Source of the DNA: Leisingera aquimarina DSM 24565
Lineage (GTDB): Bacteria > Pseudomonadota > Alphaproteobacteria > Rhodobacterales > Rhodobacteraceae
Reading direction: 5' to 3'
DNA length: 64,000 nt
Assembly: GCF_000473165.1 (NCBI RefSeq)
Contig: NZ_KI421504.1
Span: forward strand, 3,324,094-3,388,093
Within the stretch, counting starts at the first letter, position 1. Each line of letters starts with the position of its first letter. Below, piece by piece: positions 17,530 through 27,068 of the stretch. The position numbers and the translations under genes are program-made. Below the pieces are notes generated by a model, which was not told the origin of the DNA, did not search any database, and saw nothing but the letters and a program-made list of their open reading frames with translations.

Positions 17530-17814
17530 ATGAAAACCATCGACATGCTGCTCGCCCATTTCGGCGGAAATCCGATTATCCCGCTGGAACACGTAGCGCA
17601 GTATTTGAACTACAAGCCGGATACGCTGAAGCAAAAAATCGACGGCGGCGACATCCGCTTGCCCTACACTGGAGTTGAGAACAACAGCCAGAAGGCTCAG
17701 AAATTCATACAGCTCACGGATCTTGCTCGACTGATTGACGTTCAGTTCACAGCTGCGCAGGAGAAATTCGCTTCTATCTGGGAAGACGCCGCGTTCGACG
17801 CAAGCGCCCGTTGA
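17530..17814 (+). CDS. PrtN-like (pyocin activator family) protein, possible excisionase
   Basis: This 94-residue protein starts after an AAGGAGACAAAG ribosome site, 109 bp behind the integrase. Its pattern M-L-L-A-H-F-G-G-N-P-I-I-P-L-E-H-V, Y-L-N-Y-K-P-D-T-L-K-Q-K-I, G-G-D-I-R-L-P and L-T-D-L-A-R-L-I-D is that of PrtN-family winged-helix proteins. PrtN activates pyocin genes in Pseudomonas. No pyocin genes are present here, so in this setting a recombination directionality factor or regulator of the integrase is more likely. That role is inference from the neighbour and size. Confidence 0.75.
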   Translation: MKTIDMLLAHFGGNPIIPLEHVAQYLNYKPDTLKQKIDGGDIRLPYTGVENNSQKAQKFIQLTDLARLIDVQFTAAQEKFASIWEDAAFDASAR

Positions 17815-18063
17815 ACCCGACCTGACGGCGCCTTGAAGAATGCCTCTATGAGCAGGCGGAAGAAGGGGTTTTAATCGGACGAAGAAGAGCACGAGAGTTG
17901 AGCGCAGGCAACGACGCCGGGGATTTCAGTGGCACTGGTGGCGCAGCGATATGCGGTCAATGCGAACCCCATTTTCGAATGGTTGAAGGATCCTCACTTT
18001 CTCCGTCATGAGATGCGCCGTCCCAATTTCAGCTTGCTGAGAAGGGGGCGGTGTCCGATCACA

Positions 18064-18315
18064 TCAAGTCGACTTTATGTCAGTATTATAAAGGAGTTCG
18101 ACTTTCATTTCGCTCTCACGTTCATTGTTGAATAGAGTCCAGCGCTGACCATTGAGGATACTTCCATCGTCGCAAATATTCTTTGTTGATGTCGGCGTGG
18201 AATTTGGATGCAATACGATCCAGAGCACACCAAAAGCCGCGTCTCGCTTGCCATGCTCAAGACCATGCGTGTCCAAAATTCTGCTAATTTCGGAAATCAG
18301 CGCTCTATCATCCAT
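18064..18315 (-). CDS. Small hypothetical protein of the island
   Basis: The 83-residue frame starts M-D-D-R-A-L-I-S-E-I and is preceded on the minus strand by GGAGAGAGATGAGCA, a plausible ribosome site. The product is mixed polar with no signal peptide or membrane segment and contains one Cys. Residues 1-32 look helical, with a later W-T-L-F-N-N-E-R-E-S-E-M-K-V-E-L-L strand-like tail. I recognise no family. It lies alone between the PrtN-like gene and the end of hsdR. Confidence 0.5.
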   Translation of the reverse strand: MDDRALISEISRILDTHGLEHGKRDAAFGVLWIVLHPNSTPTSTKNICDDGSILNGQRWTLFNNERESEMKVELLYNTDIKST

Positions 18316-18496
18316 TGCTCATCTCTCTCCATTAAACACACGCAAACTATACCACCATGAAAATTCTGGGGAATGAGATTTGCACCGGCACGCGTTGGCT
18401 GGGTTTACAGAGCGCTCACCGCTCGACTGAACAAGCTGATACAGTTCAAGAGGCACCACACGACTTTGGGGCCTCTTTCTTTGCTCAACGTGTCGC

Positions 18497-21400
18497 TCAA
18501 TGCAACTCGACTGCCAGGGCTTCGGCTTGACGAAGAACGGTCTTCACAGCCTCAGATGCAAGATCAGGTGGGTATCCATGCCGCTGAAGAATTTTCTTCA
18601 CTGCAATGCGCATCCTCGCTCGCACATTATCCCGGCGCCACCAATCCGTACCTGAATTCTTTCGTACCGTATTCACCAGTTCCGCGGCTATTACACGCAA
18701 CTTATCATTGTCCATGATCTCAACCGCGCTGTCATTTTGTGACAGGGCATCATAAAATGCGCGTTCTTCCGCAGACAGACCGTCGTCAGGTTGATCCCGA
18801 AGGTCCTTCGCAATTTCGATCAGTTCCTGAAGGATCTGAAGGGCGTCGACACTTCTATTGTGATATTTGGCAATCGCTTGCTCCAGGCGAGAGGAAAACT
18901 CCTCTTTCTGAACGATATTCGTTCTGGTCTTCGCAGAGATCTCACCGTTGAGAAGCTTCTTGAGAGCTTCCACCGCCAGGTTCTTGTACTTCATATTTTG
19001 GATTTCGATCATGAAGGCATCAGACAGAACGCTGATATCAGGACGATCGAAGCCGCAAGCTTCAAGGATATCAACAACTTCTGTAGACGCAACTGCACGA
19101 TTCACAAGCTGCTGAATTGCGAAATCCGGATTCCGGGATGACCGCCCAACCGGCGCCGCCCCAACCTTTTCCAGGCCTGATCTGACGGCAGAGAAAAAGG
19201 CTACTTCTTCCGTGTGGTCGGTGGCTTGAGGACTGCCTGACGCGAGTTTGAAGGCCTTTACCAGGGCCGCAGTGGCATCGTTGAAGCGCTTTACTGCCCC
19301 GCCTTCACCCAGTCTCTCCCTTTGCAAAATGTGATCGAGAGCACTCGGTAGTACGCGAAGCCGTTCCGCAGGCGTCCCTCCCAAGGCTTGAGAATAGTCA
19401 AACCCATGGAACTGGGTGCGCGCCACGTCAAGCGCATCCAGGAAAGCCGCGACGGCCTCGGCTTCACTGATCCCTGTCTGTTGCTGGTCGGACTGACTGT
19501 AGTGGGCAAGCGCACTTTTCAATTCCGCAGCGATACCAATGTAATCAACGACCAGCCCTGCAGGTTTGTCCTGAAATACACGGTTCACCCGGGCGATAGC
19601 TTGCATAAGGCCATGCCCTCGCATCGGCTTGTCGACATAAAGTGTATGCATGCAGGGTGCATCAAATCCGGTCAACCACATGTCACGGACGATGACGAGC
19701 CTCAACGGATCCGCTGGATCCTTTGTGCGGTTCCTGATCGCTTCCTGGCGGGACTTCGAGCGAATATGGGGCCGAAACTCTGCAGGATCTGTTGCGCTGC
19801 CAGTCATGATGACTTTGACCTGACCAGTTTCGTCAGTATCCCCATGCCATTCAGGCCTCAGTTCCACGATCCTATTGTACACTTCAACGCATATGCGTCG
19901 GCTCATGCACACAATCATCGCCTTGCCGTCCATCGCCTCAAGCCGCGCGTCGAAATGCTCCAGGATATCTTCGACCACCGTATCCAGGCGCTTGTTGGCT
20001 CCAACCAGTGCTTCGACACGCGACCATTTTCGAGCGATCGCCGCCGCCTCGTTTTCTTCCATTACTTCGGTGGCTTCGTCGAATTTCTCGTCGAGTTCCC
20101 TGGAAAACTCCTCGTCCAGCTCGACCTTGGCAACTCGTGCTTCATAGTAGATTGGAACCGTCGCTCCATCCTCGACGGCTTGGGCGATGTCATACACGTC
20201 GATATATTCTCCAAATACACCCCTTGTGTTAGCTCCGACCAACTCAACAGGAGTTCCTGTGAAGGCGATGTAAACAGCATTGGGGAGCGCCTGGCGAAGT
20301 TGGTATGCAAGGCCATGACGGACTTCCCCTGTCTCCTTTTTCATCTTTGCCTCGAACCCATATTGAGTGCGGTGCGCCTCATCGACCATGACGATCACGT
20401 TGGACCGGTCCGTCAGTTCTGGGAAAACTTCACCTGTTTCCGGACGGAATTTCTGTATCGTGGAAAAGACAACACCACCCACTTCACGATTAAGTAGGTC
20501 TTTCAGGTCACTGATGCTGTCGGCCTGGACTGGATCTTCGCCAAACAAATCCCTGCACCGACCGAAGGTCGCAAAAAGCTGATTATCCAGATCATTGCGG
20601 TCAGTCAGAACAACCAGGGTCGGGTTTTCAAGGCCAGGATGCCGCATAACGCGTCCGGCAAGGAAGGTCATCAGCAGAGATTTGCCAGACCCTTGTGTGT
20701 GCCAGATGACACCGCCTTTGCCATCTCCTCCCTGAGCCGCCAGAATCGTCTGGATGGCCTTCCGTACGGCATGGAATTGATGGTAGCCGGCGATTTTCTT
20801 GACCGGTCCTCTACCCTCATCCTCAAACACTACAAACCAGCGCATCAGGTCCAGAAGCGTCTGTGGATCCAAAAGCCCTTGGGTCAGAGTTTGGAGGGCA
20901 AGAGACGTATTTTCTTCGACTATGGTTTCGCCGTCGATGGTACGCCATCGCATGAAACGATCCAGTCCGGCCGACAACGAGCCATAGCGGGCATTCAGCC
21001 CATCTGAAATCACGGTAAGAAGCGATGTGCGAAACAGATCAGGGATATCTTCTTTGTATGTGTCGATCTGCCGATAGGCGGCGTCAATTCCGGCCCCTTC
21101 CGTCCCCTTCAGCTCAACAACGACCAGTGGCAGGCCGTTCAGGAATAGTACCACATCCGGTATCCGAGGATTCTTTCCGACCACATCCACCTGATTGACG
21201 GCACGCCAGTCATTCTTCTGGTTTTCCCAATCGACAATCTGAACACGCGCATTGCGTTCTTCACCATCGGCGAAATAGGTCAGAGCCACACCATTGACGA
21301 GAAGGTCATGCAGACGCCGGTTTTCCTGGACAACGTCAGTGGCGTACACGACATCATGTACCCGCGTCGCGGCCTCCTGGACCGCAGTGACCGGCAGCTC

Positions 21401-21562
21401 AGGGTTCAGTCGTTTCAGCGCACCGAAGAACACCGGCAAAAGAAAGGTCTCCCGGAAGCTCGTTCGCATCGGATTGCGCATTTCAGGCGAAATTTCAGAA
21501 CCGTGGTGGACGGAGTACCCCAGCGCCCCAAGGTCTTCCATGAAGACAGCTTCAAGGGGCAT
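18497..21562 (-). CDS. hsdR: Type I restriction HsdR-like protein, 5' end altered by IS
   Basis: Read from an ATG at 21562 that lies inside the IS terminal repeat, the product has 1021 residues. It contains the nuclease motif D136...E150-L-K152 (I-P-D-V-V-L and V-V-V-E-L-K), Walker A G-S-G-K-S at 291-295, a D-E-A-H box in [10 protein letters not shown], helicase motif [12 protein letters not shown], and the C-terminal coupling helices. HsdR cuts DNA during translocation and needs HsdM and HsdS. Neither is in the window, so restriction activity is unlikely unless they are supplied elsewhere. Compared with relatives, only about 5-15 N-terminal residues seem lost. Expression would depend on IS-derived sequence. 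Confidence 0.88.
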   Translation of the reverse strand: MPLEAVFMEDLGALGYSVHHGSEISPEMRNPMRTSFRETFLLPVFFGALKRLNPELPVTAVQEAATRVHDVVYATDVVQENRRLHDLLVNGVALTYFADGEERNARVQIVDWENQKNDWRAVNQVDVVGKNPRIPDVVLFLNGLPLVVVELKGTEGAGIDAAYRQIDTYKEDIPDLFRTSLLTVISDGLNARYGSLSAGLDRFMRWRTIDGETIVEENTSLALQTLTQGLLDPQTLLDLMRWFVVFEDEGRGPVKKIAGYHQFHAVRKAIQTILAAQGGDGKGGVIWHTQGSGKSLLMTFLAGRVMRHPGLENPTLVVLTDRNDLDNQLFATFGRCRDLFGEDPVQADSISDLKDLLNREVGGVVFSTIQKFRPETGEVFPELTDRSNVIVMVDEAHRTQYGFEAKMKKETGEVRHGLAYQLRQALPNAVYIAFTGTPVELVGANTRGVFGEYIDVYDIAQAVEDGATVPIYYEARVAKVELDEEFSRELDEKFDEATEVMEENEAAAIARKWSRVEALVGANKRLDTVVEDILEHFDARLEAMDGKAMIVCMSRRICVEVYNRIVELRPEWHGDTDETGQVKVIMTGSATDPAEFRPHIRSKSRQEAIRNRTKDPADPLRLVIVRDMWLTGFDAPCMHTLYVDKPMRGHGLMQAIARVNRVFQDKPAGLVVDYIGIAAELKSALAHYSQSDQQQTGISEAEAVAAFLDALDVARTQFHGFDYSQALGGTPAERLRVLPSALDHILQRERLGEGGAVKRFNDATAALVKAFKLASGSPQATDHTEEVAFFSAVRSGLEKVGAAPVGRSSRNPDFAIQQLVNRAVASTEVVDILEACGFDRPDISVLSDAFMIEIQNMKYKNLAVEALKKLLNGEISAKTRTNIVQKEEFSSRLEQAIAKYHNRSVDALQILQELIEIAKDLRDQPDDGLSAEERAFYDALSQNDSAVEIMDNDKLRVIAAELVNTVRKNSGTDWWRRDNVRARMRIAVKKILQRHGYPPDLASEAVKTVLRQAEALAVELH

Positions 21563-22610
21563 TGTTGCAGAACTCCCTCTTGTGGCCTGACTACCCCTTT
21601 CCCCTCCGAACTTAGGCGACGCGGATGATCTCGGCGGCGCCGAGTGCGTTGAAGCGGTTGATGAGTGCGATGCGGATGTGGATTTCGGCGGTTTGGCGGT
21701 CGGGGTCTCTTGCGGCAATGCGCTCGCCGAATGCCTTTAAGCAGCGCATCTTTGCCTCGATCCGGCTCCGGACGTGGTATCCTGTCCAGCGCTTCCAGAA
21801 GGCTCGACCGTAGTGTCGGGTGGCTCGCAGAGTTTCGTTTCTGACCTGCGCAGCCGGACAATCTTCTTTCCACAACCGACCATTCTTGCGGATCGGGATG
21901 ATCGGGGCCGCGTCGCGTTCGAGGATCGCGGCATGGCAGCGTCGCGTGTCATAGGCGCCATCGGCGATCACGGTGCCGATGTCTTCGTCCTCGGGGAACT
22001 GACCCAACAAGTCCGGTAAGACCGGGCTGTCGCCGTCGCGGCTGGGGGTGAATTCGACGGCACGGATGTCAGACGTGGCAGCATCCATCGCAAGATGAAC
22101 CTTGCGCCATTGGCGCCGCCCCTGAACGCCGTGCTTGCGGGCCTGCCACTCACCATTGCCAAGGAACTTGATCCCGGTGCTGTCCACAAGCAGGTTCAGC
22201 GGCCCGTCGGCGCGGCGATATGGGATCTGGACGGCCAGCGTTTTCTGTCGGCGGCACAGCGTAGAGAAATCCGGAACGGGCCAGTCCAGACCCGCCAGGT
22301 GCAGAAGGCTGGTGACCATCCCGACGGTCTGCCGGAGGGGCAGCTTGAACAGAACCTTGATCGACAGGCAGAACTGGATCGCCGCATCCGAGAAAACCGC
22401 AGGGCGACCGGGGCTGTCATCATGCGGAGCGAGCCAGGTCATCTCTTTGTCCAACCAGATCAGAAGCGACCCGCGCTTTCTGAGCGCATCGTTGTAGCTG
22501 GACCAATTCGTCGTACGGTAGCGGGCTGGTGTGGGCTTGCTCATCTGCCCCGTCTAACCGCATGGATTCGTGATGTGAATCCTTAGCACTCAGAGTTCTG
22601 CAACAACGCC
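21558..22610. mobile_element. IS5-family (IS903-like) insertion sequence, 1053 bp
   Basis: Terminal inverted repeats are GGCATTGTTGCAGAACTC at 21558-21575 and, on the other strand ending at 22610, GGCGTTGTTGCAGAACTC: 17 of 18 bases match. One intact transposase gene fills it. The flanks (CTTCAAGG before, CAACAGAGG after) show no target duplication, which suggests a deletion after insertion. Both neighbouring genes are cut at the IS ends. Confidence 0.9.
21612..22544 (-). CDS. tnp: IS5-family transposase
   Basis: The intact 310-residue DDE transposase begins M-S-K-P-T-P-A-R-Y. Likely catalytic Asp residues are in L-L-V-D-S-T-G-I-K and V-I-A-D-G-A-Y-D-T, and the Glu is in V-R-S-R-I-E-A-K-M, the Y-x2-R-x3-E-x6-K-like signature of IS5 relatives. 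The N-terminal [14 protein letters not shown] is typical of the IS903 subgroup. With intact terminal repeats and frame, the element may still be mobile. Confidence 0.92.
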   Translation of the reverse strand: MSKPTPARYRTTNWSSYNDALRKRGSLLIWLDKEMTWLAPHDDSPGRPAVFSDAAIQFCLSIKVLFKLPLRQTVGMVTSLLHLAGLDWPVPDFSTLCRRQKTLAVQIPYRRADGPLNLLVDSTGIKFLGNGEWQARKHGVQGRRQWRKVHLAMDAATSDIRAVEFTPSRDGDSPVLPDLLGQFPEDEDIGTVIADGAYDTRRCHAAILERDAAPIIPIRKNGRLWKEDCPAAQVRNETLRATRHYGRAFWKRWTGYHVRSRIEAKMRCLKAFGERIAARDPDRQTAEIHIRIALINRFNALGAAEIIRVA

Positions 22611-23529
22611 CAACAGAGGCCTGCTCGTCGGTCAAAAGGGGATGCCCACCTGGTTTCGCGCTCCACCCAATGGATGCGTCGATAAGTTTGTCGCTGTCGA
22701 CCAGTAAGAAGGACGTCTTGACCTGGTCATTCCCCTCAGCATCCTTGGTGAGTGCCGTGAAATGCGCGACCTTGTAGTGTGACCTATTCCCAGGAACGCC
22801 CATCATCCCTGCCAGCCGGGTTATCAATGTGTCGGTGGTCTCATCTGCAGGAATGAGAATTTGGAGCAATCTGATCTCGCCCTCACTGGAAATCAGTCGC
22901 GTTCCCAGATCAGACAATCTTAAATCAATGAATCCATCATCATGATTGTCAGCCTCATCACTGTAGAGATGCTCTTGTAGGGCCTTCAGATCAAAACTTT
23001 CGCTGACATCTCCATCAGTTTCCCCCAGACGAAGATAGTCGAGGAATTTGTGATTTTTTCCTGCGGTGACCCCAATGGGTTGGCTTGCCATCATCTCTCG
23101 AAGATCTTCGTAGTCCTCGGGCACATAGAGGTGGCGCGTCGCCGGCCAGGGAGTGAGCCCTGGGAGTTTTCCGACAGGATGTGGTCTGAGGAACGGACGC
23201 ATTGCTTCAATACCAGGAAAGGTTCCTGGAAGTTTAAGTTCCATCAGAGCCAATTCGGCAAGGCAGTTGAGCGTGTCGTCAAATATGGTTTCCACCTGGT
23301 TGGCCAACAATGCGCTACTGACTTTCATCCATCGCCGAACAATCTGATCAAGACTTGAATCCGGGCCCTTCTTGAAAATGTCGACATGCCCCAGCTTGTG
23401 AATGCGGAGGAGAAAAGGAGGAATCCTTTCACCCGAAGAAGGTCCAAAGTTGGTTAAAGGCGATCGAGAATTTGCCAATGTAGTCTTTCTTTGAAATCGT
23501 CTTGATATGGATCTTTGGGATGTTTCCAT
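22611..23529 (-). pseudogene. Unknown island gene truncated by the IS
   Basis: The frame encodes about 305 residues of unrecognised protein and runs into the IS at 22610 (D-E-Q-A-S-V-G, then IS-encoded residues to a stop at 22420), so the C-terminus is lost. Visible features: a helical W-M-K-V-S-S-A-L-L-A-N-Q-V-E-T-I-F-D-D segment, a Pro-rich turn, then an acidic region S-D-E-A-D-N-H-D-D-G-F. No nucleotide-binding or nuclease motif is seen. The first 40-odd codons look unnatural (Arg/Ser-rich). An overlapping frame starting M-S-L-I-G-V-L-P-I-P at about 23594 reads more naturally and stops at 23429, so a frameshift near 23430 is possible. It is co-oriented with hsdR and may once have belonged to the same defence operon. 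Confidence 0.6.
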
Positions 23530-23762
23530 AGGTTGCCCCCGGACAAAAGGGACATTCCGCGACCGGGATCGGCAAAACGCCAATCAACGACATATGGTTT
23601 TGGCTCGGCGCCCTCGCTTGTCGAAGAACCAAGAATGCGGCATCATCAAACACGTGAAGCACGGCTTCACCATCAGGTAGGGACGATTGCTACATATGTG
23701 CTACACGCCGAAATCACCCCCTAAAAACAACTACAAAACAATACCTTACCTTCAGTCGCACA

Positions 23763-23775
23763 AATCCATCATGGG
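23763..23775. other. attR of the dusA island
   Basis: AATCCATCATGGG is an exact copy of 15826-15838. It is directly followed by the host-side remnant of dusA, defining the right junction. Confidence 0.82.
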
Positions 23776-23823
23776 CCCCACAGAAAGGCGCGCGGCCTGG
23801 TGCAAGGGGGCGAAATCAGTCAT
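23763..23823 (-). pseudogene. Stranded native 5' end of dusA
   Basis: On the minus strand, an ATG at 23823 opens M-T-D-F-A-P-L-H-Q-A-A-R-L-S-V-G-P-M-M-D and then runs into island DNA. It matches residues K-A-A-R-L-S-V-A-P-M-M-D of the intact dusA 8 kb away and is the original N-terminus displaced by integration. It lies 71 bp after the dctM stop, so the host dusA promoter was probably in or after the TRAP operon. Confidence 0.85.
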
Positions 23824-23894
23824 GCCGCGCCATATAGGTCCTGCGCCGCCGCCTGCCAGGCCGATCCGCTTTGGTGAGACATGAGTGCCCTTCT

Positions 23895-25298
23895 CTACCC
23901 CGCCAAGGACGGGAGGTAGAGCACAATCCCCGGGAAGGCGACCAGCAGCGCAATCGTCACAGCGTCGGCAATGAAAAACGGCGTCACGCCCTTAAATACA
24001 TCCTGCACGCTCAGGTCATCACGCACGCCCGCAACTACAAAGCAGTTCAAACCGATAGGAGGAGTAATCAGGCAGAACTCTGCCATTTTTACAACCAGGA
24101 TTCCGAACCAGATCGCGCACATGGTGCCGCTCATGCCAAAGGCGCTGTCGGCGGCCGCCACGCTCTCACCGCCGTTCAGCGCCATCACCGCCGGATAAAC
24201 CACCGGCAGCGTCAGCAGCAGCATCCCGATTGCATCCATGAACATCCCCAGCACCGCATAGGCCAAGAGAATGCAGATCAGGATCAGCATCGGCGGCATC
24301 TCCAGCGATGTGATCCAGTCGGAAAATGCTCCCGGCAGATCAGCGAACCCTAGAAAACGCACATAGATCAGCACGCCCCAGATGATAGTGAAGATCATCA
24401 CTGTCAGCTTGGCCGTTTCCAGAAGTGCTGATTTAAGCTCAGCCCATTTCATCCCCTTCAGGACCGCCATGCAGAACACCACAAAGGCCCCCAGCGCGCC
24501 GCCTTCGGTCGGCGTGCCCCAGGCGTCGCCGCCAAAGGGGTTGTAAACAAAGCAGATGATGATCACGACCACAAAGATGATCGGCAAGGCACCGGGAAGC
24601 GCTGCAAAGCGCTGGCCCCATGTGAAGCCTTTGACAGGCGGGCCCACGGATTTGAAGATCACAGCGATGCCGACAATCAGCAGGCCATAAACCACGGCAG
24701 AAAAGGCGCCGGGGATGAAGCCTGCCAGCAACAGCTTACCCACGTCCTGCTCGACGATGATGGCATAGATCACCAGGATCGCCGAGGGCGGGATCAAGGA
24801 CGCCAGCGTGCCGCCGGCCGCCACCACACCGGCGGCGAACTGCTTGTTGTAGCCGATCTGGAGCATTTCCGGGATGGCGATGCGGGCAAAGACGGCGGAG
24901 GTGGCTACGCTGGCGCCGGACACAGCGGCAAAGCCCGCGGTGGCAAAGACAGTGGAGACCGCGAGCCCCCCGGGCAGCCAGGCAATCCAGCGTTTGGCCG
25001 CCTCGAACAGCGCCCGCGTCAGCCCTGCGTAATAGGCGAGATAACCGATCAGGATGAAGGTCGGGATCAGGCTCAGCGCCTGGCTGGAGACCTTGGAGTG
25101 TGGCACTTGGCCTGCGATCTTGACCGAAACGGTCAGCGCCTTGCCAAAGCGCGCCGGATCGTAGCCGAACTTGGCCCAGAAGATCCAAATGAGGCCGATG
25201 AGGCCCGCGAGGCCGGCGGCAAAGGCCACCCGCATCCCCAAGACCACCATCGCCAGCAGGCCGCCCGTGACCCACAGGCCGATATCAATGGGTTCCAT
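23895..25298 (-). CDS. dctM: TRAP transporter large permease (DctM)
   Basis: The 467-residue inner-membrane protein has 12 or more hydrophobic segments. It contains the DctM signature G-A-S-V-A-T-S-A-V-F-A-R, P-P-S-A-I-L-V-I-Y near residue 170, and a late I-T-P-P-I-G-L-N-C-F-V-V motif. It forms the sodium-driven channel with the small DctQ subunit, five bp upstream on the transcript. With about 150 residues beyond the minimal core it resembles the longer FcbT3-like TRAP-T permeases. The substrate is unknown. Confidence 0.93.
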   Translation of the reverse strand: MEPIDIGLWVTGGLLAMVVLGMRVAFAAGLAGLIGLIWIFWAKFGYDPARFGKALTVSVKIAGQVPHSKVSSQALSLIPTFILIGYLAYYAGLTRALFEAAKRWIAWLPGGLAVSTVFATAGFAAVSGASVATSAVFARIAIPEMLQIGYNKQFAAGVVAAGGTLASLIPPSAILVIYAIIVEQDVGKLLLAGFIPGAFSAVVYGLLIVGIAVIFKSVGPPVKGFTWGQRFAALPGALPIIFVVVIIICFVYNPFGGDAWGTPTEGGALGAFVVFCMAVLKGMKWAELKSALLETAKLTVMIFTIIWGVLIYVRFLGFADLPGAFSDWITSLEMPPMLILICILLAYAVLGMFMDAIGMLLLTLPVVYPAVMALNGGESVAAADSAFGMSGTMCAIWFGILVVKMAEFCLITPPIGLNCFVVAGVRDDLSVQDVFKGVTPFFIADAVTIALLVAFPGIVLYLPSLAG

Positions 25299-25303
25299 AT
25301 GCC

Positions 25304-25969
25304 CTACCCCTGCCCGCCAGCAGACTTATCACTGGTACTGCTGTCATGGCCTTCCAGTTGCTCAGCCTCTGCCGCCGCCTGCTCTGCCGCGGTCAGGACC
25401 AGCGGCACGGCGACGGGTGTCTCCAGCCCCAGCACCAAGGCGCGGCCGTAGCCCCAGATCTGCAGCAGCAGCCGCAGGCCCAGAACCGCAAAGGCCACCG
25501 GCGCCAGCAGCTTGGCTGGCCAGATCGGAATGCCGATATCGATGGAGCTGTCACGGCTCCACCAGGGGGCAGCAAAATCAAAGGAGCGCAGGAAATGCGA
25601 CCAGCTGCCCCAGACCAGAGCCATAATCAGCAGCAGGATCAGCAGGACCGAGATCAGCTCAAACAGCCACATGGCCCGCCCCCGCAACGCGGCGATAACG
25701 ATGTCCATCCGGATGTGGCCGCCGTCGCGCTGCACATAGGCAATACCCATAAAGGCAATCAGCGGCATGATCTGTTCGATCCAATCCACATAGCCGGGCA
25801 AGGGCGCATTCATTGCATTCCGCCCGCCGACCGAGACCACTGCCAGGATCATCAGTGAAAACACTGCGATACCGCTCAAAAGCGCCAGCAAGCGCTCCGC
25901 TTTCAATAACCGCTGGTCCAGCCTGCTGATCAGGCTGCCGTCCTCCAGCACTGCTGCGCTGCCTGCCAT
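25304..25969 (-). CDS. dctQ: TRAP transporter small permease (DctQ)
   Basis: The 221-residue protein has four membrane segments (about 28-50, 66-85, 102-125 and 160-180). The DctQ signature appears in A-Y-V-Q-R-D-G-G-H-I-R-M-D-I-V, just after the second segment. The C-terminal 30 residues are an Ala/Glu-rich cytoplasmic tail (A-A-E-Q-A-A-A-E-A-E-Q-L), longer than usual. It lies between dctP and dctM in one operon. Confidence 0.92.
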   Translation of the reverse strand: MAGSAAVLEDGSLISRLDQRLLKAERLLALLSGIAVFSLMILAVVSVGGRNAMNAPLPGYVDWIEQIMPLIAFMGIAYVQRDGGHIRMDIVIAALRGRAMWLFELISVLLILLLIMALVWGSWSHFLRSFDFAAPWWSRDSSIDIGIPIWPAKLLAPVAFAVLGLRLLLQIWGYGRALVLGLETPVAVPLVLTAAEQAAAEAEQLEGHDSSTSDKSAGGQG

Positions 25970-26051
25970 GCCCGCCCCCGTCTTTTAGTAGTCATCAAAG
26001 GCAAAAGGGGCCGGACCTGATCAGCCCGCCCCCCTTTGTGTTGCGTCAGGC

Positions 26052-27068
26052 TCAGCTGCCTGAGCGGTGATCGCTGAGGGTCTTCTGCACCAGATCATAC
26101 AGCTCTTGTGCCGGCAGGCCCTGGGCGGTCATGTCCTCGATCCACTGGGCGCGGATCGGGTCGGCGGCCACTTTGCGGAACTCGGCCAGCTGGTCGTCAG
26201 AGATAGTGACCTTCTCCACGCCCTTCTCGGCCAGCACCCCGTCCCATTTCTCCAGCAGCGCGCCGTAATTGCTCAGGTAATGACCGATCGCCTCCTCAAC
26301 TGAACTGTCCAGCGCCTCACGCTCGGCGTCGCTGAGGGCATCATAGGCATCGGTGTTGACCACCACCGGGCAGTTCACAGTGCCAGGGTTGAGGTTGGCG
26401 GTCCACCAGTCGGCGCGGTTGATGGTGCCGAAGGCCAGATGCGCGTGCTGGGCAAAGGCGACGGTGTCCACAACACCGGATTCCATCGCGTTATAGGCCT
26501 CGGTTGCGGTGACCGAGGTCGGCACCGCACCCACGGCCGAGAACGCCTTGCCGATGCCGCCGGTGGCGCGCACCCGCATGTCCTTGAACTCTGCCAGCTC
26601 ATCACGCGGCTCGCCGGTGCCGACGATATTGTACTGCGGCATCGGCGAGGTCATCAGCAGCTTGGCGTTCCAGCGCGCCAGATCCGCCTGCACCGCCGGA
26701 TGGGCATAGACCGCATTGGCGACCGCCACCTCTTCCTCCAGCGTGTTCACGCCCAGGAACGGCAGCTCCAGCACGGTGATCGAGGGGTTCTTGTCGCGGT
26801 GGTAGCCGGCACAGAACTGCGCCATCTCAAAGGCGCCGATGGAGATGCCGTCGAGGTTCTCCTTGTTCTTCGAAAGCCCGCCATAGCTGATGTTCAGGGT
26901 GAACTCGCCGCCGGTCTTTTCAGATACCAGTTCGGCCAGTTTTTCCACATGTTCAGTAAAGGCACGGCGCTTGCCCCACAGGGACACGTTCCACTCGGTG
27001 GCCGCAGCCTCGCCTGCCAATGCGAAACCAGCAGTTGCCGCCACAGCGGCTGTCAGAAATCTGTTCAT
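26052..27068 (-). CDS. dctP: TRAP transporter substrate-binding protein (DctP)
   Basis: The 338-residue periplasmic protein has a 24-residue signal peptide ending A-A-A-T-E. The DctP fold is shown by L-A-E-L-V-S-E-K-T-G-G-E-F, the ligand-contacting Arg in M-R-V-R-A-T-G-G-I-G near residue 170, and T-E-A-Y-N-A-M-E-S-G-V-V-D. It delivers the ligand, usually a carboxylate, to DctQM. The nature of the ligand cannot be read from the sequence. An 82-bp gap to dctQ contains a GC-rich inverted repeat that might reduce expression of the permease genes relative to this one. Confidence 0.93.
   Translation of the reverse strand: MNRFLTAAVAATAGFALAGEAAATEWNVSLWGKRRAFTEHVEKLAELVSEKTGGEFTLNISYGGLSKNKENLDGISIGAFEMAQFCAGYHRDKNPSITVLELPFLGVNTLEEEVAVANAVYAHPAVQADLARWNAKLLMTSPMPQYNIVGTGEPRDELAEFKDMRVRATGGIGKAFSAVGAVPTSVTATEAYNAMESGVVDTVAFAQHAHLAFGTINRADWWTANLNPGTVNCPVVVNTDAYDALSDAEREALDSSVEEAIGHYLSNYGALLEKWDGVLAEKGVEKVTISDDQLAEFRKVAADPIRAQWIEDMTAQGLPAQELYDLVQKTLSDHRSGS

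Larger units (their letters stand above)
15826..23775. mobile_element. 7.95-kb dusA-integrated genomic island
   Basis: The element is bounded by 13-bp direct repeats of dusA coding sequence. It contains a DusA-type tyrosine recombinase facing away from dusA, a PrtN-like gene, a small unknown gene, an orphan hsdR, an IS5-family element and a truncated unknown gene. Its composition is visibly more AT-rich than either flank (hsdR and integrase against the TRAP genes). The displaced host dusA 5' end next to the right repeat is direct evidence of integration. The left end supplies a replacement dusA 5' end, so the tRNA-modifying gene survives. No replication, transfer or virion genes are seen, so it is an integrative defence-type island rather than a prophage. 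Confidence 0.88.

Noticed and set aside
17815-18063. Possible short gene between the PrtN-like gene and the small island gene
   Set aside because: Open frames here lack a ribosome site and have unnatural composition; I see nothing else in the stretch.
21540-22625. Target-site duplication for the IS in the island
   Set aside because: Nine- and four-base windows on the two sides differ, so no duplication can be claimed.
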